From Paralithodes platypus (Eukaryota; Arthropoda; Malacostraca; Decapoda; Lithodidae): a stretch of 64,000 nucleotides of DNA. The first letter of the stretch is position 1. Each line of letters begins with the position of its first letter. The notes beneath the pieces were generated by a model. It saw nothing but the letters and a program-made list of their open reading frames with translations. It had not been told where the DNA came from and made no database searches. The DNA lies in contig CM064530.1 in the NCBI GenBank assembly GCA_032716605.1, positions 9,355,267 to 9,419,266 on the forward strand. The letters run 5' to 3'. Both the position numbers and the translations under genes were made by a program. Shown one piece after another: positions 22,860 to 32,480 of the stretch.

Positions 22860-23230
22860 TTAAGGGGAGACAGACCGTTTTTCTGGACCCCCTTCTCCCT
22901 AATTTTTAGCCCCATTAGTTTTGAGATTTGAAGACGTTTGTTCCATTAGTTTGGGTATTTTATGACCTTTCACACCATTTCTTTGTCAATATTAGGACCC
23001 TTCGTGCCGTTTAGGTGTCAATTTTTTCCTGGCGAGCGATAGCAAGCCTGTAATTTTAGGAGGAATCGGCCCTTGTCCAGGACATTTTTCTACCGACAAA
23101 TGTACAAATCTATCTTGAAGGGGGCTCAAGGGGGTGTTTTCTAAGCTTGATGGAGGTCTAGGGAGGAAACTAAAAAAAATATATGAATAAATCAATTAAT
23201 ACACCAAACAAACAGCCACTGTCCCCTTAA
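22860..23230 (+). mobile_element. Foldback element family A, inserted in a LINE
   Basis: TTAA-flanked, about 370 bp. It begins TTAAGGGGAGACAGACCG and ends ACAGCCACTGTCCCCTTAA. The conserved interior has TAGGTGTCAATTTTTTCCTG, the GGCGAGCGATAGCAAGCCTG core, a GGCC-rich motif, TTTCTACCGACAAATGTACA and GCTTGATGGAGGTCTAGGGA. No ORF. About twenty full or partial copies lie in this window in both orientations. The LINE pieces on each side of this copy were once contiguous. Confidence 0.85.
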
Positions 23231-23394
23231 ATAGAGGTTGTGTGTGTTCTCTGTAGTGAACTGATTTCATTATTCTTACGCCTCTTTTCTGCAATGTTAT
23301 AATAGGTATGATATGGCAATCACTCACAGTACCCCAGACTTCCATACCATAGGTAATATACCGATATACACAGGATTTATATAAAGTCACCAGT

Positions 23395-23885
23395 GTAGAG
23401 GGTGTTCAGTGATTTAGAGGTGTTCAGTGTAGAGGTGTTCAGTGTAGAGGTGTTCAGTGTAGAGGTGTTCAGTGTAGAGGTGTCCAGTGTAGAGGGTGTT
23501 CAGTGATTTAGAGGTGTTCAGTGTAGATGTGTTCAGTGATTCAGAGGTGTTCAGTGATTTATATAAAGTCACCAGTGTAGAGGGTGTTCAGTGATTTAGA
23601 GGTGTTCAGTGTAGAGGTGTTCAGTGATTCAGAGGTGTTCAGTGTTTATATAAAGTCACCAGTGTAGAGAGGTGTTCAGTGATTTAGAGGTGTTCAGTGA
23701 TTTAGAGGTGTTCAGTGTAGAGGTGTTCAGTGATTCAGAGGTGTTCAGTGATTTATATAAAGTCACCAGTGTAGAGGGTGTTCAGTGATTTAGAGGTGTT
23801 CAGTGTAGAGGTGTTCAGTGATTCAGAGGTGTTCAGTGATTTATATAAAGTCACCAGTGTAGAGAGGTGTTCAGTGATTTTATTG
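23395..23885 (+). repeat. Minisatellite with higher-order pattern
   Basis: Short units around GTGTTCAGTG(TAGAG/ATTTAGAG)G repeat dozens of times. A longer segment containing TTATATAAAGTCACCAGTGT recurs about every 90-140 bases, giving a higher-order structure. The TATAAAGTCACCAG piece is the end of the adjoining LINE coding sequence, so the array grew out of that junction. Confidence 0.9.
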
Positions 23886-23897
23886 CCTTGCATATAA

Positions 23898-24200
23898 TTA
23901 AGGGGACATGGGCCGCTTTTCTGGACCACTTTCTCCCTCAATTTTAAGACCTTTCTCCCCATTTCTTCGTCAATATTTAGACCTTTCGTGCTATTTAGGT
24001 GTCGATTTTTTCCCTGGCGAACAATAGTGAGCCTGAAATGTTGGAAGAACCGGCCTTTGGCCGGGAAATTTTTCTACAGAAAAATGTACAAATTAATCTA
24101 GAAGGGGGATCTAATGGATGTTTTTTTTTTTTTTATTTGATGGAGGTCTAGGGAGGAAACTAGAAAAATAATGAATACATGGAAAAATCACCCAAAAAGT
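23898..24200 (+). mobile_element. Foldback element family A
   Basis: Starts TTAAGGGGACATGGGCCG and has the GGCGAACAATAGTGAGCCTG core and GATGGAGGTCTAGGGAGGAA. The right terminus is degraded. Confidence 0.75.
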
Positions 24201-24269
24201 GAAGTAACACTCCGTTCTTAACATTAATCATCAATTACAAACCCCAATGCACTTGAATAAACTAATGAA

Positions 24270-24343
24270 AGAATATGGTCCTCCCGGGATTCCAACTCGG
24301 GACACCACACCCAGAACATAAGCATCTAAGACATTACACCACC
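24270..24343 (-). other. tRNA-like sequence (SINE head or tRNA pseudogene)
   Basis: On the minus strand GGTGGTGTAATGTCTTAGAT resembles a Pol III A box and GAGTTGGAATCCC a B box, about 35 bases apart. No complete acceptor stem is evident. It interrupts the LINE remnant. Confidence 0.4.
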
Positions 24344-24574
24344 AATACCTATGAATTTTTGTTTTTTATAATATTTAACATGTTCGCACCAGTATAATTT
24401 CTCATCCATGACTACTCCTAAAAAAATTGTATGTTGTACTCTACTGAGAGGGTTATTATATGTATAAAAATGTTAATTCGTTTTTGCTTTTTTCCCTTTC
24501 ATGTTAAATATCATGTAGTTTGTATTATCAATATTTAATGATAGCTTGTTAGCTATAGTTGTAGTGAAATGTGG

Positions 24575-24800
24575 TGTTAATTCTATATAATCGGTCATAA
24601 TATGTTGTAGAGACGTAGTGGTGTCATATTATTCCATTAAATGTGGTGTTAATTCTATATAATCGGTCATAGTATGCTGTAGAGACGTAGTAGTGTCATA
24701 TTATTCCATTAAATGTGGTGTTAATTCTATATAATCGGTCATAATATGTTGTAGAGACGTAGTGGTTTCATATTTGTCCATTAAATGTCGATAAATTAGA
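24575..24800 (+). repeat. Three tandem copies of a roughly 70-bp unit related to family D
   Basis: The unit TGTGGTGTTAATTCTATATA plus ATCGGTCATA...GTAGAGACGTAGTGG is repeated three times, the last diverging. The same wording occurs once in family D elements (33.1 kb and inverted at 34.9 kb). Confidence 0.8.
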
Positions 24801-25099
24801 TGCTAAGGGATTTAATTTACTATCAGATGAAATGAACCAGAGTATGGTTTGTGCCCCAGCCTGTAGATAGCCCCCCATCTTATCTGTCCATGATAGAAGC
24901 CACTCCATATACTTATAAGGCCAGATCCAATGTCCAGTTCAGTACCTCGCTCAGCCTCATCAGTGACGGATTAGTGTGTGGGGTATTGCTGTGTGTTAAG
25001 GGATTTGATTGATTGATTGAAATATTGGATTTAGCCAGAGATACTTACAATGGGTAGTGGTTTACAAACATATTAAATTAAATATGGCTGAGCCTTATA

Positions 25100-25397
25100 G
25101 TTTGTTTCTTAGACCTCCATCAAACTTAAAATTACACCTCCCAGACCCCCTTTCAAGATAAATTTGTACATATTTTGATAGAAAAATGTCCCGGCCAAAG
25201 ACCGCTTTCGCTGGCCAGGAAAAAAAATCGACACTTAAATGGCACGAAAGCTCTTAAAATTGGCATAAATGGGGCGAAAGGGTTCTTAAAATTGCCATAC
25301 TAATGGGGTGAACATCTTAATATCTCAAAAACAATGGGGTTAAACGTGAGGGAGAGAGGGGCCCAGAAAAAATCGCTCAAGTGGAATTCTCCTCTTA
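25100..25397 (-). mobile_element. Foldback element family A
   Basis: Inverted copy: AGACCTCCATCAAACTTAAA at the left and GAGGGAGAGAGGGGCCCAGA at the right. Ends degraded. Confidence 0.75.
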
Positions 25398-25479
25398 TTA
25401 AAAGTGACTGTTTTCCGTGGTCAGGTGAAGGTATTGAGGGATAAGCCTTTACAACGGCACCTCGTACCTACTTTTCAAA

Positions 25480-25545
25480 GAATGTTGAGAGGGGAGAAGG
25501 GGTGTTGGAGACAGAGGAAGCTGTTGGAGTGGCTTTGTTGCATGT
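25480..25545 (-). repeat. Single inverted copy of the tetraspanin exon-5 repeat unit
   Basis: GAGAAGGGGTGTTGGAGACA followed by GAGGAAGCTGTTGGAGTGGC is the reverse complement of the intronic unit repeated at 50.05-50.43 kb. See the finding on that array. Confidence 0.7.
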
Positions 25546-25821
25546 GTTACTAGTCTGTATACGTCAACGAGGTGGTCAATAATAATTTATGGAAGATCAA
25601 TTAGGCATAGTATATGCACACTATAGTCTGTTCATTCTAGGTTGGGTAGAAATCGTAACCCCTAACCTCTCATAACTCAAAAAGGACTAGAGTAATCGAG
25701 CTAATATATCTACCAAATAGGAAGACTTTAGACTTGGCTTAGGTTGAGAGAGTGATAGAGAACCTAATCAAGATACATCAGAGGTAATTTAGGTGTGATG
25801 GAAAGAAGTGTGGTGTGCTTG

Positions 25822-26035
25822 TTAACCCCTTGAGGCTCTGACGCGTTTTAGCAGTTTATGTTGGCTATCATTAGACGATTTTATGCAGCTTAGGAAGGAT
25901 CTGTGGGTATTAAAAGGGTAAATACTATCTCAATCAACCCTTAGACTTCCGTATAAGGTTACTAATCTGTATAAAATCGTCTAATAATAGCCAGAAAACA
26001 GAACAGGAACGCGTATTGAAGCTTGAAAGGGTTAA
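25822..26035. mobile_element. Foldback element family B
   Basis: TTAACCCCTTGAGGCTCTGA to GCTTGAAAGGGTTAA, with inverted TTAGACGATTTTA and TAAAATCGTCTAATAATAGC inside. TTAA on both sides. Confidence 0.75.
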
Positions 26036-26252
26036 GTGTAGTGAAATGAATAGGAGGTGTTTACGAGAGTGACCTGGATCACTCTCTGTGTGGGTGAGGC
26101 ACATACACAAAACAGTGGAGGAAGTCAGGTAAATGAAACAGGAGTTCCAGCAACTCCTTATCAGATGCTAGAGACCTTTTCTAAGTTGCATACAATCTTC
26201 TAATGCTACCCAGAATAATGTATATAAATGCATTCCTCAAACAGTGAAGGGG

Positions 26253-26550
26253 TTAAGGGGGGATGGTTGTTTTTTCTGGCCACCCTTCTCCCTCATGTTT
26301 AATTACATTAGTTTTTAGATTTTAAGACGTTCAGTCTATTAGTTTGGCGGTTTTATGACCTTTCGCCCTATTTCTTTGCCAATATTAAGACTTTTCGTAT
26401 CCTTTAGGTGTCGATTTTTTCCTGGCGAGCGTAAGCGAGCCTGTAATTACGGAGAAACCGGCCTTCGGCCAGGACATTCTTCTACCAAAAAATTTACAAA
26501 TATATCTAGAAGCGGAATCTTGAGGATATATTTTTAGTTTGATGGAGGTT
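26253..26550 (+). mobile_element. Foldback element family A
   Basis: Begins TTAAGGGGGGATGGTTG, has the GGCGAGCGTAAGCGAGCCTG core and GGCCTTCGGCC. Its 3' end is replaced by the next copy. A partial family B element ends at the same TTAA on its left (about 26140-26256). Confidence 0.75.
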
Positions 26551-26893
26551 AGGAGATGGGCCGGTTTTCTGGACCAAACTCTACCTCGTGGTTAGCCCCA
26601 TGTCTTTTGAGATTTTAAGACGTTCGGCCCATTAGTTTGACAATTTTAACACCTTTCCCCCCATTTCGTTGTCAATTTTAAGCCCTTTCATGCCATTTAG
26701 GTGTCGAGTTTTTCCTGGCTAGAGACAGCGAGCCTGTAATTTTAAGAGGACATTTGGGCCGGGAATTTTTTTGGTAGAAAAATATACAAATTTATCTTGA
26801 AGGGGGGTCTAGGGGGTGTTTTTTTAAGCTTGATGGAAGTCTAGCGAAGAAACAAAACATTATATGAATACATACATAAATACATCCATACAA
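26551..26893 (+). mobile_element. Foldback element family A, directly following copy
   Basis: Starts AGGAGATGGGCCGGTTTTCT and ends AAGCTTGATGGAAGTCTAGC plus an A/T-rich tail. It is in the same orientation as the preceding copy, giving a head-to-tail pair. Confidence 0.7.
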
Positions 26894-26894
26894 T

Positions 26895-28640
26895 TTTAAG
26901 ACTGAGTGTTCCACACATACGTGCAGTTTCAGTCTCTTGTCCTAATGGCGGTGTTCCAGGCAACCCTGTTAAGGGCTGCTTCACTTGTCAATTTTTTTTA
27001 TTCGAGATCGGCACGTATAGTCCGATCCCAGGTCTTCCTCGGTCCACCCCTTGGTGCAGCTCTCTCCACAATCATAGACCTGCATCTTTTCACCCAATTT
27101 TGTTCATCCATTCTCTCCACATGCCCATACCATCCCAGTCTACTTGTACACATCTCCTCGCTAATACTCTTTATAACTAAGCATCTCCTCAGCTCATCAT
27201 ATGTTATTCTATACTGCAGTTTGGTCCCACACATCCATCTCACCATTCTCATCTCATTACGTTCCATTCTGTTGATATCCTCTACTTTAACGGCCCATGT
27301 TTCTGAGGCATACATCATTGCACTTCTAACACATGAGGCATACACCTTTCCCTTCAGGGGGAGAGGCATTCTTTTCATGGTCAGAATTGGCAGCAGTTCT
27401 CTAAACTTCCCCCAGCCACATCTAATTCTAGCGGCAGTGGCAGCCTCGGGCCCACCACCGGCATAGATGGTATCTCCTAGGTAACAAAACTTGTCCACCA
27501 GCTCCAATGGCTCATTTCCAAAATTAACAGTTACAGGATCATCATATAACACAAGCTCGCCCTTGCACACTACGCACTAAAATTTCTCAATTTCTGACTT
27601 ATCCTTCGGCAGGGGTCCTTTTATTTTACTACAGCGCTTACTTCTATGGTGCACCCAACATCGACAGATGCTACACCGAATCGAGTTAGCGCCCACACCC
27701 TTTCTACACACTGCACATGGGTATGTACTGCTCTTTTCCACATTGCCTCGTCTCAATCTACAATGCATAACCTTGTTTTTTTTAATATTGACTCTTAAAC
27801 CCTTGCTCGCCATGCCCTCTCTCCATCTTCTGAATTTGGCCTCATCATCTTGCACATTGTCAGCTATTAGGACTATATTGTTTGCATAAAACAGTTCCCA
27901 CGGGAGTCAAGATCTAAAATCTCTAGACAGTGCCTCCAGGACCATAATAAAGAGGAGGGGGCTTAACACTGAACCCTGATGAACTCCAACACGGACTGTG
28001 AACTCCTCACTCAGTACACCTTTCACCCTCACCGCAGTTCGCGAATCCTCATACATCTTCAGTATCACACGCACCAGCCACTCTTCCACACCAAGTTTCC
28101 TCATAGTCATAGCCCACTGCACAACATCTCTAGGCACCCTGTCAAAGGCCTTCTCCAGGTCTACAAACACAAAGTAGAGATCCCTGCCTTATAGTAAGTA
28201 TCTTCCCTGTATCTACCTGACTATGAAGATAGAATCGGTTGTACCACGCCCTGGCATAAAACCAACTGCATATAATCAATGGAGATGCTTTGCCTGATCA
28301 AACCCTCAAAGACACTCTCACAGACCTTCATGATATGGTCAAGCACTTTCAGGCCCCTATAATTACCTCTATCTAGCACATCCCCTTTTCCTTTGTATAT
28401 AATTACTATTACACTTTTGTGCCAATCCTGGGGGATTTTCTCCTCTTTAATAATGGTGTTTATCATCTCAGTGACTAAGCTGACACCAATCTCCCCTGAG
28501 GCTTTTATGACCTCAGCAACAATGTCAGAGCACCCTGGAGCTTTACCGTCCTTCATTTTATTGATTGCGTCGCTCACTAAAGCTGGTGCTATCAATGGAG
28601 GGGGTTCAGATATTGGTTTTTCGATACTAAGCTGTCTTAT
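26895..28640 (-). pseudogene. Long LINE remnant with finger domain (same type as 2.9 kb)
   Basis: Read leftwards: KMKDGKAPGCSDIVAEVIKA and YKGKGDVLDRGNYRGLKVLD (RT motif 1/2 region), FVDLEKAFDRVPRDVV (motif A with catalytic Asp), GVHQGSVLSPLLF (motif B), an interrupted motif C near 27900, KGLRVNIKKNKVMHCRLR, the Cys cluster CAVCRKGVGANSIRC...CRCWVHH, a stop at 27578, KFCYLGDTI, YASETWAVK, LGWYGHVERMDEQNWV and GGPRKTWDRTIRADLE. Breaks near 28240, 27900 and 27575 make it non-functional. A (ATGT)-type tail is at 26870-26890. Confidence 0.88.
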
Positions 28641-28879
28641 CCCATTAAAACTCTACATTTAGCAATCGTTCATAGTGTGCCTTCCATGCTTCTCTGATTT
28701 CATCTTCTGCATACACAATCGTCCCATTATCGTTTCTAACACACTGTTCACCTATAATATCCCTATCCCCTTAACTTAACACATTCCTTATATATATATA
28801 TATATACAGCATATATATTCAGATACAAATAGCTAAAGTTGACCTATAATATTTGTTGTTACATTAAAAGGATTATGAT

Positions 28880-29065
28880 GCACCTAAAGTTTATTCTGGC
28901 TATCATTAGACGATTTTATTGAGTCTAGGAAGAATTTGTGTGAGCTAGAGGGTTAGGTGAGATAATTTTTACCCCTTTGATCCGTAGAGATCCTTCCTAA
29001 ATTGCATAAATTTGTCTAATGGTAACCAGACTAAAATGTAAAAATGCGTTGATTCGATGATAAAA
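28880..29065. mobile_element. Degraded family B fragment
   Basis: Contains TTCTGGCTATCATTAGACGA and, inverted, TAAATTTGTCTAATGGTAACC. Terminal repeats are no longer clear. Confidence 0.45.
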
Positions 29066-29371
29066 CGAACAATCATACACCAGCAGGACTTACACGATAG
29101 CAACCGACTACAACACTTCGTCATCAAATCATGAGATACGGATAGTGATCAGAAAAGAAGGAGAAATACAGGGGATAACTAAACCAAAGTAATTAAAAAG
29201 ACAAAAAAATAAGGGAAAAGTTAAAGTCTTAACTTAATCAAAGAAAGAACTAATAACAGGAAAACACCAAATGGGAAGACAGTAAAAATAAATAAATAAA
29301 TATAACGAAGAGAGAAAAAACAAAAAGAACGAAGAAAGAGCCAAGAAAGAAAAACTAATAAACCCTTTAAG

Positions 29372-29497
29372 ATGGGTAAAGGGGACGGTAAAGGATATGG
29401 TTATGGCGGGATGGCGATAGGCCATGGTTATGGACGGATGGAAGAACACGTGGAGCTGCTGCAGTACCTCCTCTACATATTCAACACCATCTTCTTC
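29372..29497 (+). CDS. Tetraspanin exon 1: start codon, N-terminus and first part of TM1
   Basis: Exon 1 runs from ATG 29372 to TTC 29497, followed by donor GTGAGT, and ends in phase 0. It encodes 42 residues: a Gly/Tyr-rich cytoplasmic start (MGKGDGKGYGYGG), RMEEHVELLQ, then the hydrophobic YLLYIFNTIFF that continues into exon 2 as transmembrane segment 1. Tetraspanins are four-pass membrane organisers with intracellular ends. The full chain from the seven exons is about 252 residues, usual for the family. LEL cysteines sit at about residues 171, 172, 191 and 204, a four-cysteine pattern. The N-terminus and spacing remind me of arthropod Tsp2A (a smooth septate junction protein), but I cannot confirm that, so no symbol is given. 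The promoter and 5' UTR are not resolved. Confidence 0.88.
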
Positions 29498-29548
29498 GTG
29501 AGTACATATGGACCTATTGTATGTGGACCTTTGTGAAGTCCCTATATG

Positions 29549-29770
29549 TACAGTCGCGCTGATAAGTGATGTCTCAGCACCAAGTATATTTGGATCAATA
29601 ATTGTATCAGCAATATCTAAGCTTCACTTCTTCATATCGAGTGAAATATACAAACATGTTCCTACACTTACCCACCCTATTCAATACCTGACAGACATTA
29701 ATACAGCACAGAGCAAGCTAAACGTAATGACAGCTGGGGCATGACTTATTAGCGCGACCGTATGTACTGT
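29549..29770. mobile_element. mariner-like foldback, family E
   Basis: TACAGTCGCGCTGATAAGTG at the left and ACTTATTAGCGCGACCGTAT...TACTGTA at the right are inverted repeats with TA edges. A second diverged copy, inverted, lies at 35175-35370. It sits 50 bp into tetraspanin intron 1. Confidence 0.65.
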
Positions 29771-29779
29771 ATGTTTGTG

Positions 29780-29876
29780 TATTATGGAGGTATGGGCAAT
29801 TTCTGGGAGATGGAAGAAGACATGGAGTTGCTGCAAGACCTCCTCGAAATATTCAATACCATAAAATCTCCGTGAA
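29780..29876 (+). pseudogene. Decayed duplicate of tetraspanin exon 1 (copy 2)
   Basis: TATGGAGGTATGGGCAATTT...GAGATGGAAGAAGACATGGAGTTGCTGC matches exon 1 closely (MEEDMELLQDLLEIFNTI against MEEHVELLQYLLYIFNTI). A donor-like CC/GTGAAT is at the expected place. Charged substitutions (D and E) within TM1 and loss of the exact donor phase argue that it is not functional. Confidence 0.7.
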
Positions 29877-29892
29877 TATATAGGGACTTGGT

Positions 29893-30256
29893 TTAAGGGG
29901 AGATGGGTCGTTTTTCTGGTACCCTTTTTCCCTCGTGCTAAGCCCCATTTGTTTTGAGATTATAAGACCTTCGATCCATTAGTTTGGCGATTTTAACACC
30001 TTTCGCCCCATTTCATTGCCAATTTTAAGACCTTTTGATTTAGGTGTAGATTTTTTCCTGGCGAGTGATAGCGAGCCTGAAATGTTAAGAGGAACCGGCC
30101 AGGACATTTTTCTACCGAAAAATGTACAAATTTATCTTGAAGGGGGGTCTAGAGGGTGTTATTCTAGGCCGGATGGAGGGCTAGCGAGGAAACTAAGAAA
30201 TATAGGAACAAATTAATTAATAGTCCAAAAAATAACCCCGGCCCATCTACCCTTAA
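29893..30256 (+). mobile_element. Foldback element family A, near full length
   Basis: TTAAGGGGAGATGGGTCG at the left and GGCCCATCTACCCTTAA at the right; core GGCGAGTGATAGCGAGCCTG. Confidence 0.85.
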
Positions 30257-30304
30257 TTAAGTGTACTTTTGTGCAGTCCCTGTATGTATGTGTTTGTATA
30301 TATA

Positions 30305-30405
30305 TGTATTATGGAGGGACGGGTAGAGGGTATGGCTATCGGGAGAATTAAGAACACGTTGAGCTGCTGCAGTCGTATGCAATATTTTATTATATACAGT
30401 ATGTC
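30305..30405 (+). pseudogene. Decayed duplicate of tetraspanin exon 1 (copy 3)
   Basis: TATTATGGAGGGACGGGTAG, GGTATGGCTATCGGGAGAAT and AACACGTTGAGCTGCTGCAG match exon 1 in order. A stop codon (TAA) follows YREN and the TM1 part is lost. Confidence 0.65.
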
Positions 30406-30992
30406 CCTAGTATATGTATAAAAAACTATCAAATATATATTAAATTAATGCTTAGGCATGTTGGGTCAAGCTCCGATTCTCTCCCTACTACTGTACTACA
30501 AAATTAGTGTCTTCCTCACTATCCTCGCTCTCCCCCTCCATGCCTCGAGACATTCCATCTATCAATACGTTGGTATCTCTCTTCGGTATGTTTATTTATG
30601 GGTGATTTGTGTGTACATTGGAACATGTTGTAAATTGACGTGTTTTAAGTTATTTCTGAAGTATATTTGTTGTATGCCTCTGTCTGTAAGCCTGTATACA
30701 GTACATGATTATTGCAAGAATAATCCTCAAAGAATACAACCTTTGCACAAGAAAATATAAAAATCACGTCCTCGTACACTGGAAGGAAGTGGCAACATTA
30801 ACATTATTAGAGAGGCTTTTCATAAATGTATCCGGGTTGTGGTGTGAGTATAAGGAACCGTGTGGTGGTGATAAGATAATTGGTGATAGTAACCTGTGGC
30901 TCTTCACTCCCGACTCACCAACATCACCACCACCATTACAAGAGGGGGTACAGTTGGCCTAAATAGTTATTATAGTTATGTTAGTAGTTATG

Positions 30993-31400
30993 TTAAGGGG
31001 GGATGGTTCACTTTTTGGTGGATTTTTTCATTTATTTATTATTTTTCTAGTTTCCTCCCTAGACTTCCATCAAACTTAAAAAAAAACATCTATTAGATCC
31101 ACCTTCTAGATTAACTTGTACATTTTTCGGTAGAAAAATTTCCCGGCCAAAGGCCGGCTCTTCCAAAATTACAGGCTCACTATCGTTCGCCAGGAAAAAT
31201 ATCGACACCTAAATAGGACGAAAGGTCTTAATATTGACAAAGAAATGAGTCGAAAGGTCTTACAATCGACAAACTAATGGAGCAAACATCTTAAAATGGG
31301 GCGTAAAGTCTTAAAATCGCCAAACCAATTGGTTCTAAAAAACCAATGGGGCTAAAGACGAGGGAGAAGGGGTGCCAGAAAAACGACCCATCTCCCCTAA
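30993..31400 (-). mobile_element. Foldback element family A
   Basis: TTAAGGGGGGATGGTTCACT at the left, GACCCATCTCCCCTAA at the right; the core is inverted (GGCTCACTATCGTTCGCCAG). Confidence 0.8.
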
Positions 31401-31504
31401 ATCAAGCGGTGGGGTAAGGAGGCTATATTATATATCTTGAGCCGGCTGTAGCAGCCCTCACTCGCACTTACAGGTACAGTCGCCCACATAAGTTATGTTC
31501 CTCT

Positions 31505-31792
31505 TTTACATGTTCGCCCCATTAGCCTTTCGTCTCATTTCTATATAAATATCAAGATGTTTCGTGCCATCTAGGTGTCGATTTGTCCCTGGTGAGCGAT
31601 GGCGAGCTTGTAATTTTAAGAGAAATTGACCCTATCGACAAATTTACAACTTTATCTTGAAGGCGGGGGGGGGGGGGGGGGGGGGTTCTATGGAGTGTTT
31701 TATAAGCTTGATGAAGGTCTAGCGAGGAAACGAAAAAATAAATTAATATATAAATAAATAGACCCCAACAATAACCATGGCTGTCCCCTTAA
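31505..31792 (+). mobile_element. Foldback element family A, 5'-truncated
   Basis: Starts inside the element (TTCGCCCCATTAGCC), contains about 27 consecutive G at 31660-31686 and ends GGCTGTCCCCTTAA. It shares this TTAA with the next copy. Confidence 0.75.
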
Positions 31793-32105
31793 GGTACTGG
31801 AGGGATTTTTTTCTTGACCCCTTTCTCCCTCATGTTTAGCCCCATTGCTTTTGATATTATAAAACGTTTGCCCCATTAGTTTAGCTATTTTAAGAACTTT
31901 CACCCCATATTAAGACCTTTCGTGCAATTCAGTTGTCGATTTTATCCTGGCGAGCGATAGCGAGCCTGTAATTTAAGAGGAACCGGCCTTCGGCCGGGAA
32001 ATTTTTCTACCGAAAAATGTACAAATTTATCTTGAAAGGGACTCAAGGGGGTGTAATTTTAAGCTTGATGGAGGTCTAGGGAACAAACTAAATACCTCCC
32101 CTTAA
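31789..32105 (+). mobile_element. Foldback element family A, second of an abutting series
   Basis: Begins at the TTAA that ends the previous copy and ends ACCTCCCCTTAAGG at the TTAA that opens the next element. Core GGCGAGCGATAGCGAGCCTG and hairpin CCGGCCTTCGGCCGG are intact. Confidence 0.85.
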
Positions 32106-32480
32106 GGGGGGTGACCTGTTTTTGTTCTGTCCTTTTCTATCTTTCTCTGGCTTGTATCCATTTGGCCCCATTCAGCCTACTGTTTTAAGACGTTTATCCC
32201 CATCCAGGTGTAAATTTTTTACTGGTGAGCGGTAGCGAGCCAGCATATTTTTGTTTGTTTTGACAGCAGGCTAAATTTGTAAATTTTTCGATAGAAAAAT
32301 TTCTCCGGCGAAGCCGGATTTCTTCATATAATGCTGGCTCGCTATCGCTCGCCAGGAAGAAATCGACACCTAGATGGGGATAAACGTCTTAAAATAGTTG
32401 GCTGAATGGGGCCGAATGGATACAAGCCAGAGAAAGAGAGAAAAGGACAGAAATAACAAAAAGCAGGTCACCCCTCTTAA
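32102..32480. mobile_element. Long-arm foldback, family A2, complete hairpin
   Basis: Almost the whole 379 bp is an inverted repeat: TTAAGGGGGGTGACCTGTTT, TGGCTTGTATCCATTTGGCC, CAGGTGTAAATT, GAGCGGTAGCGAGCCAGCAT on the left arm face ATGCTGGCTCGCTATCGCTC, GGCCGAATGGATACAAGCCA and AGCAGGTCACCCCTCTTAA on the right. The loop region carries CTCCGGCGAAGCCGGA. It shares the CTGGCGAGCG core with family A but differs elsewhere. Other copies: 33281, 48615 and 50850. Confidence 0.85.

Larger units (their letters stand above)
22400..24570 (-). pseudogene. LINE reverse transcriptase remnant split by nested insertions
   Basis: Reading leftwards, separate pieces give the RT C-terminal order: KLSLNIDNTNYMIFNMK (about 24560-24470), FLGVVMDEKLYWCEHV (about 24430-24375), LYKSCVYRYITYGMEVWG and PIITLQKRGVRIMKSV (23390-23240), then FRHKCDYMWNSLMG (about 22690-22615). 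The order is right for a single jockey/CR1-like element. It has been broken by two family A foldbacks, a minisatellite and a tRNA-like piece. It is therefore dead, and older than the insertions. Confidence 0.75.

Noticed and set aside
23395..23885. CRISPR-like repeat array
   Set aside because: Units are adjacent without unique spacers of constant length and the genome is eukaryotic; it is a minisatellite.
26906..27466. Plus-strand 186-codon frame
   Set aside because: Antisense to the LINE reverse transcriptase remnant, where the minus-strand motifs are unmistakable.
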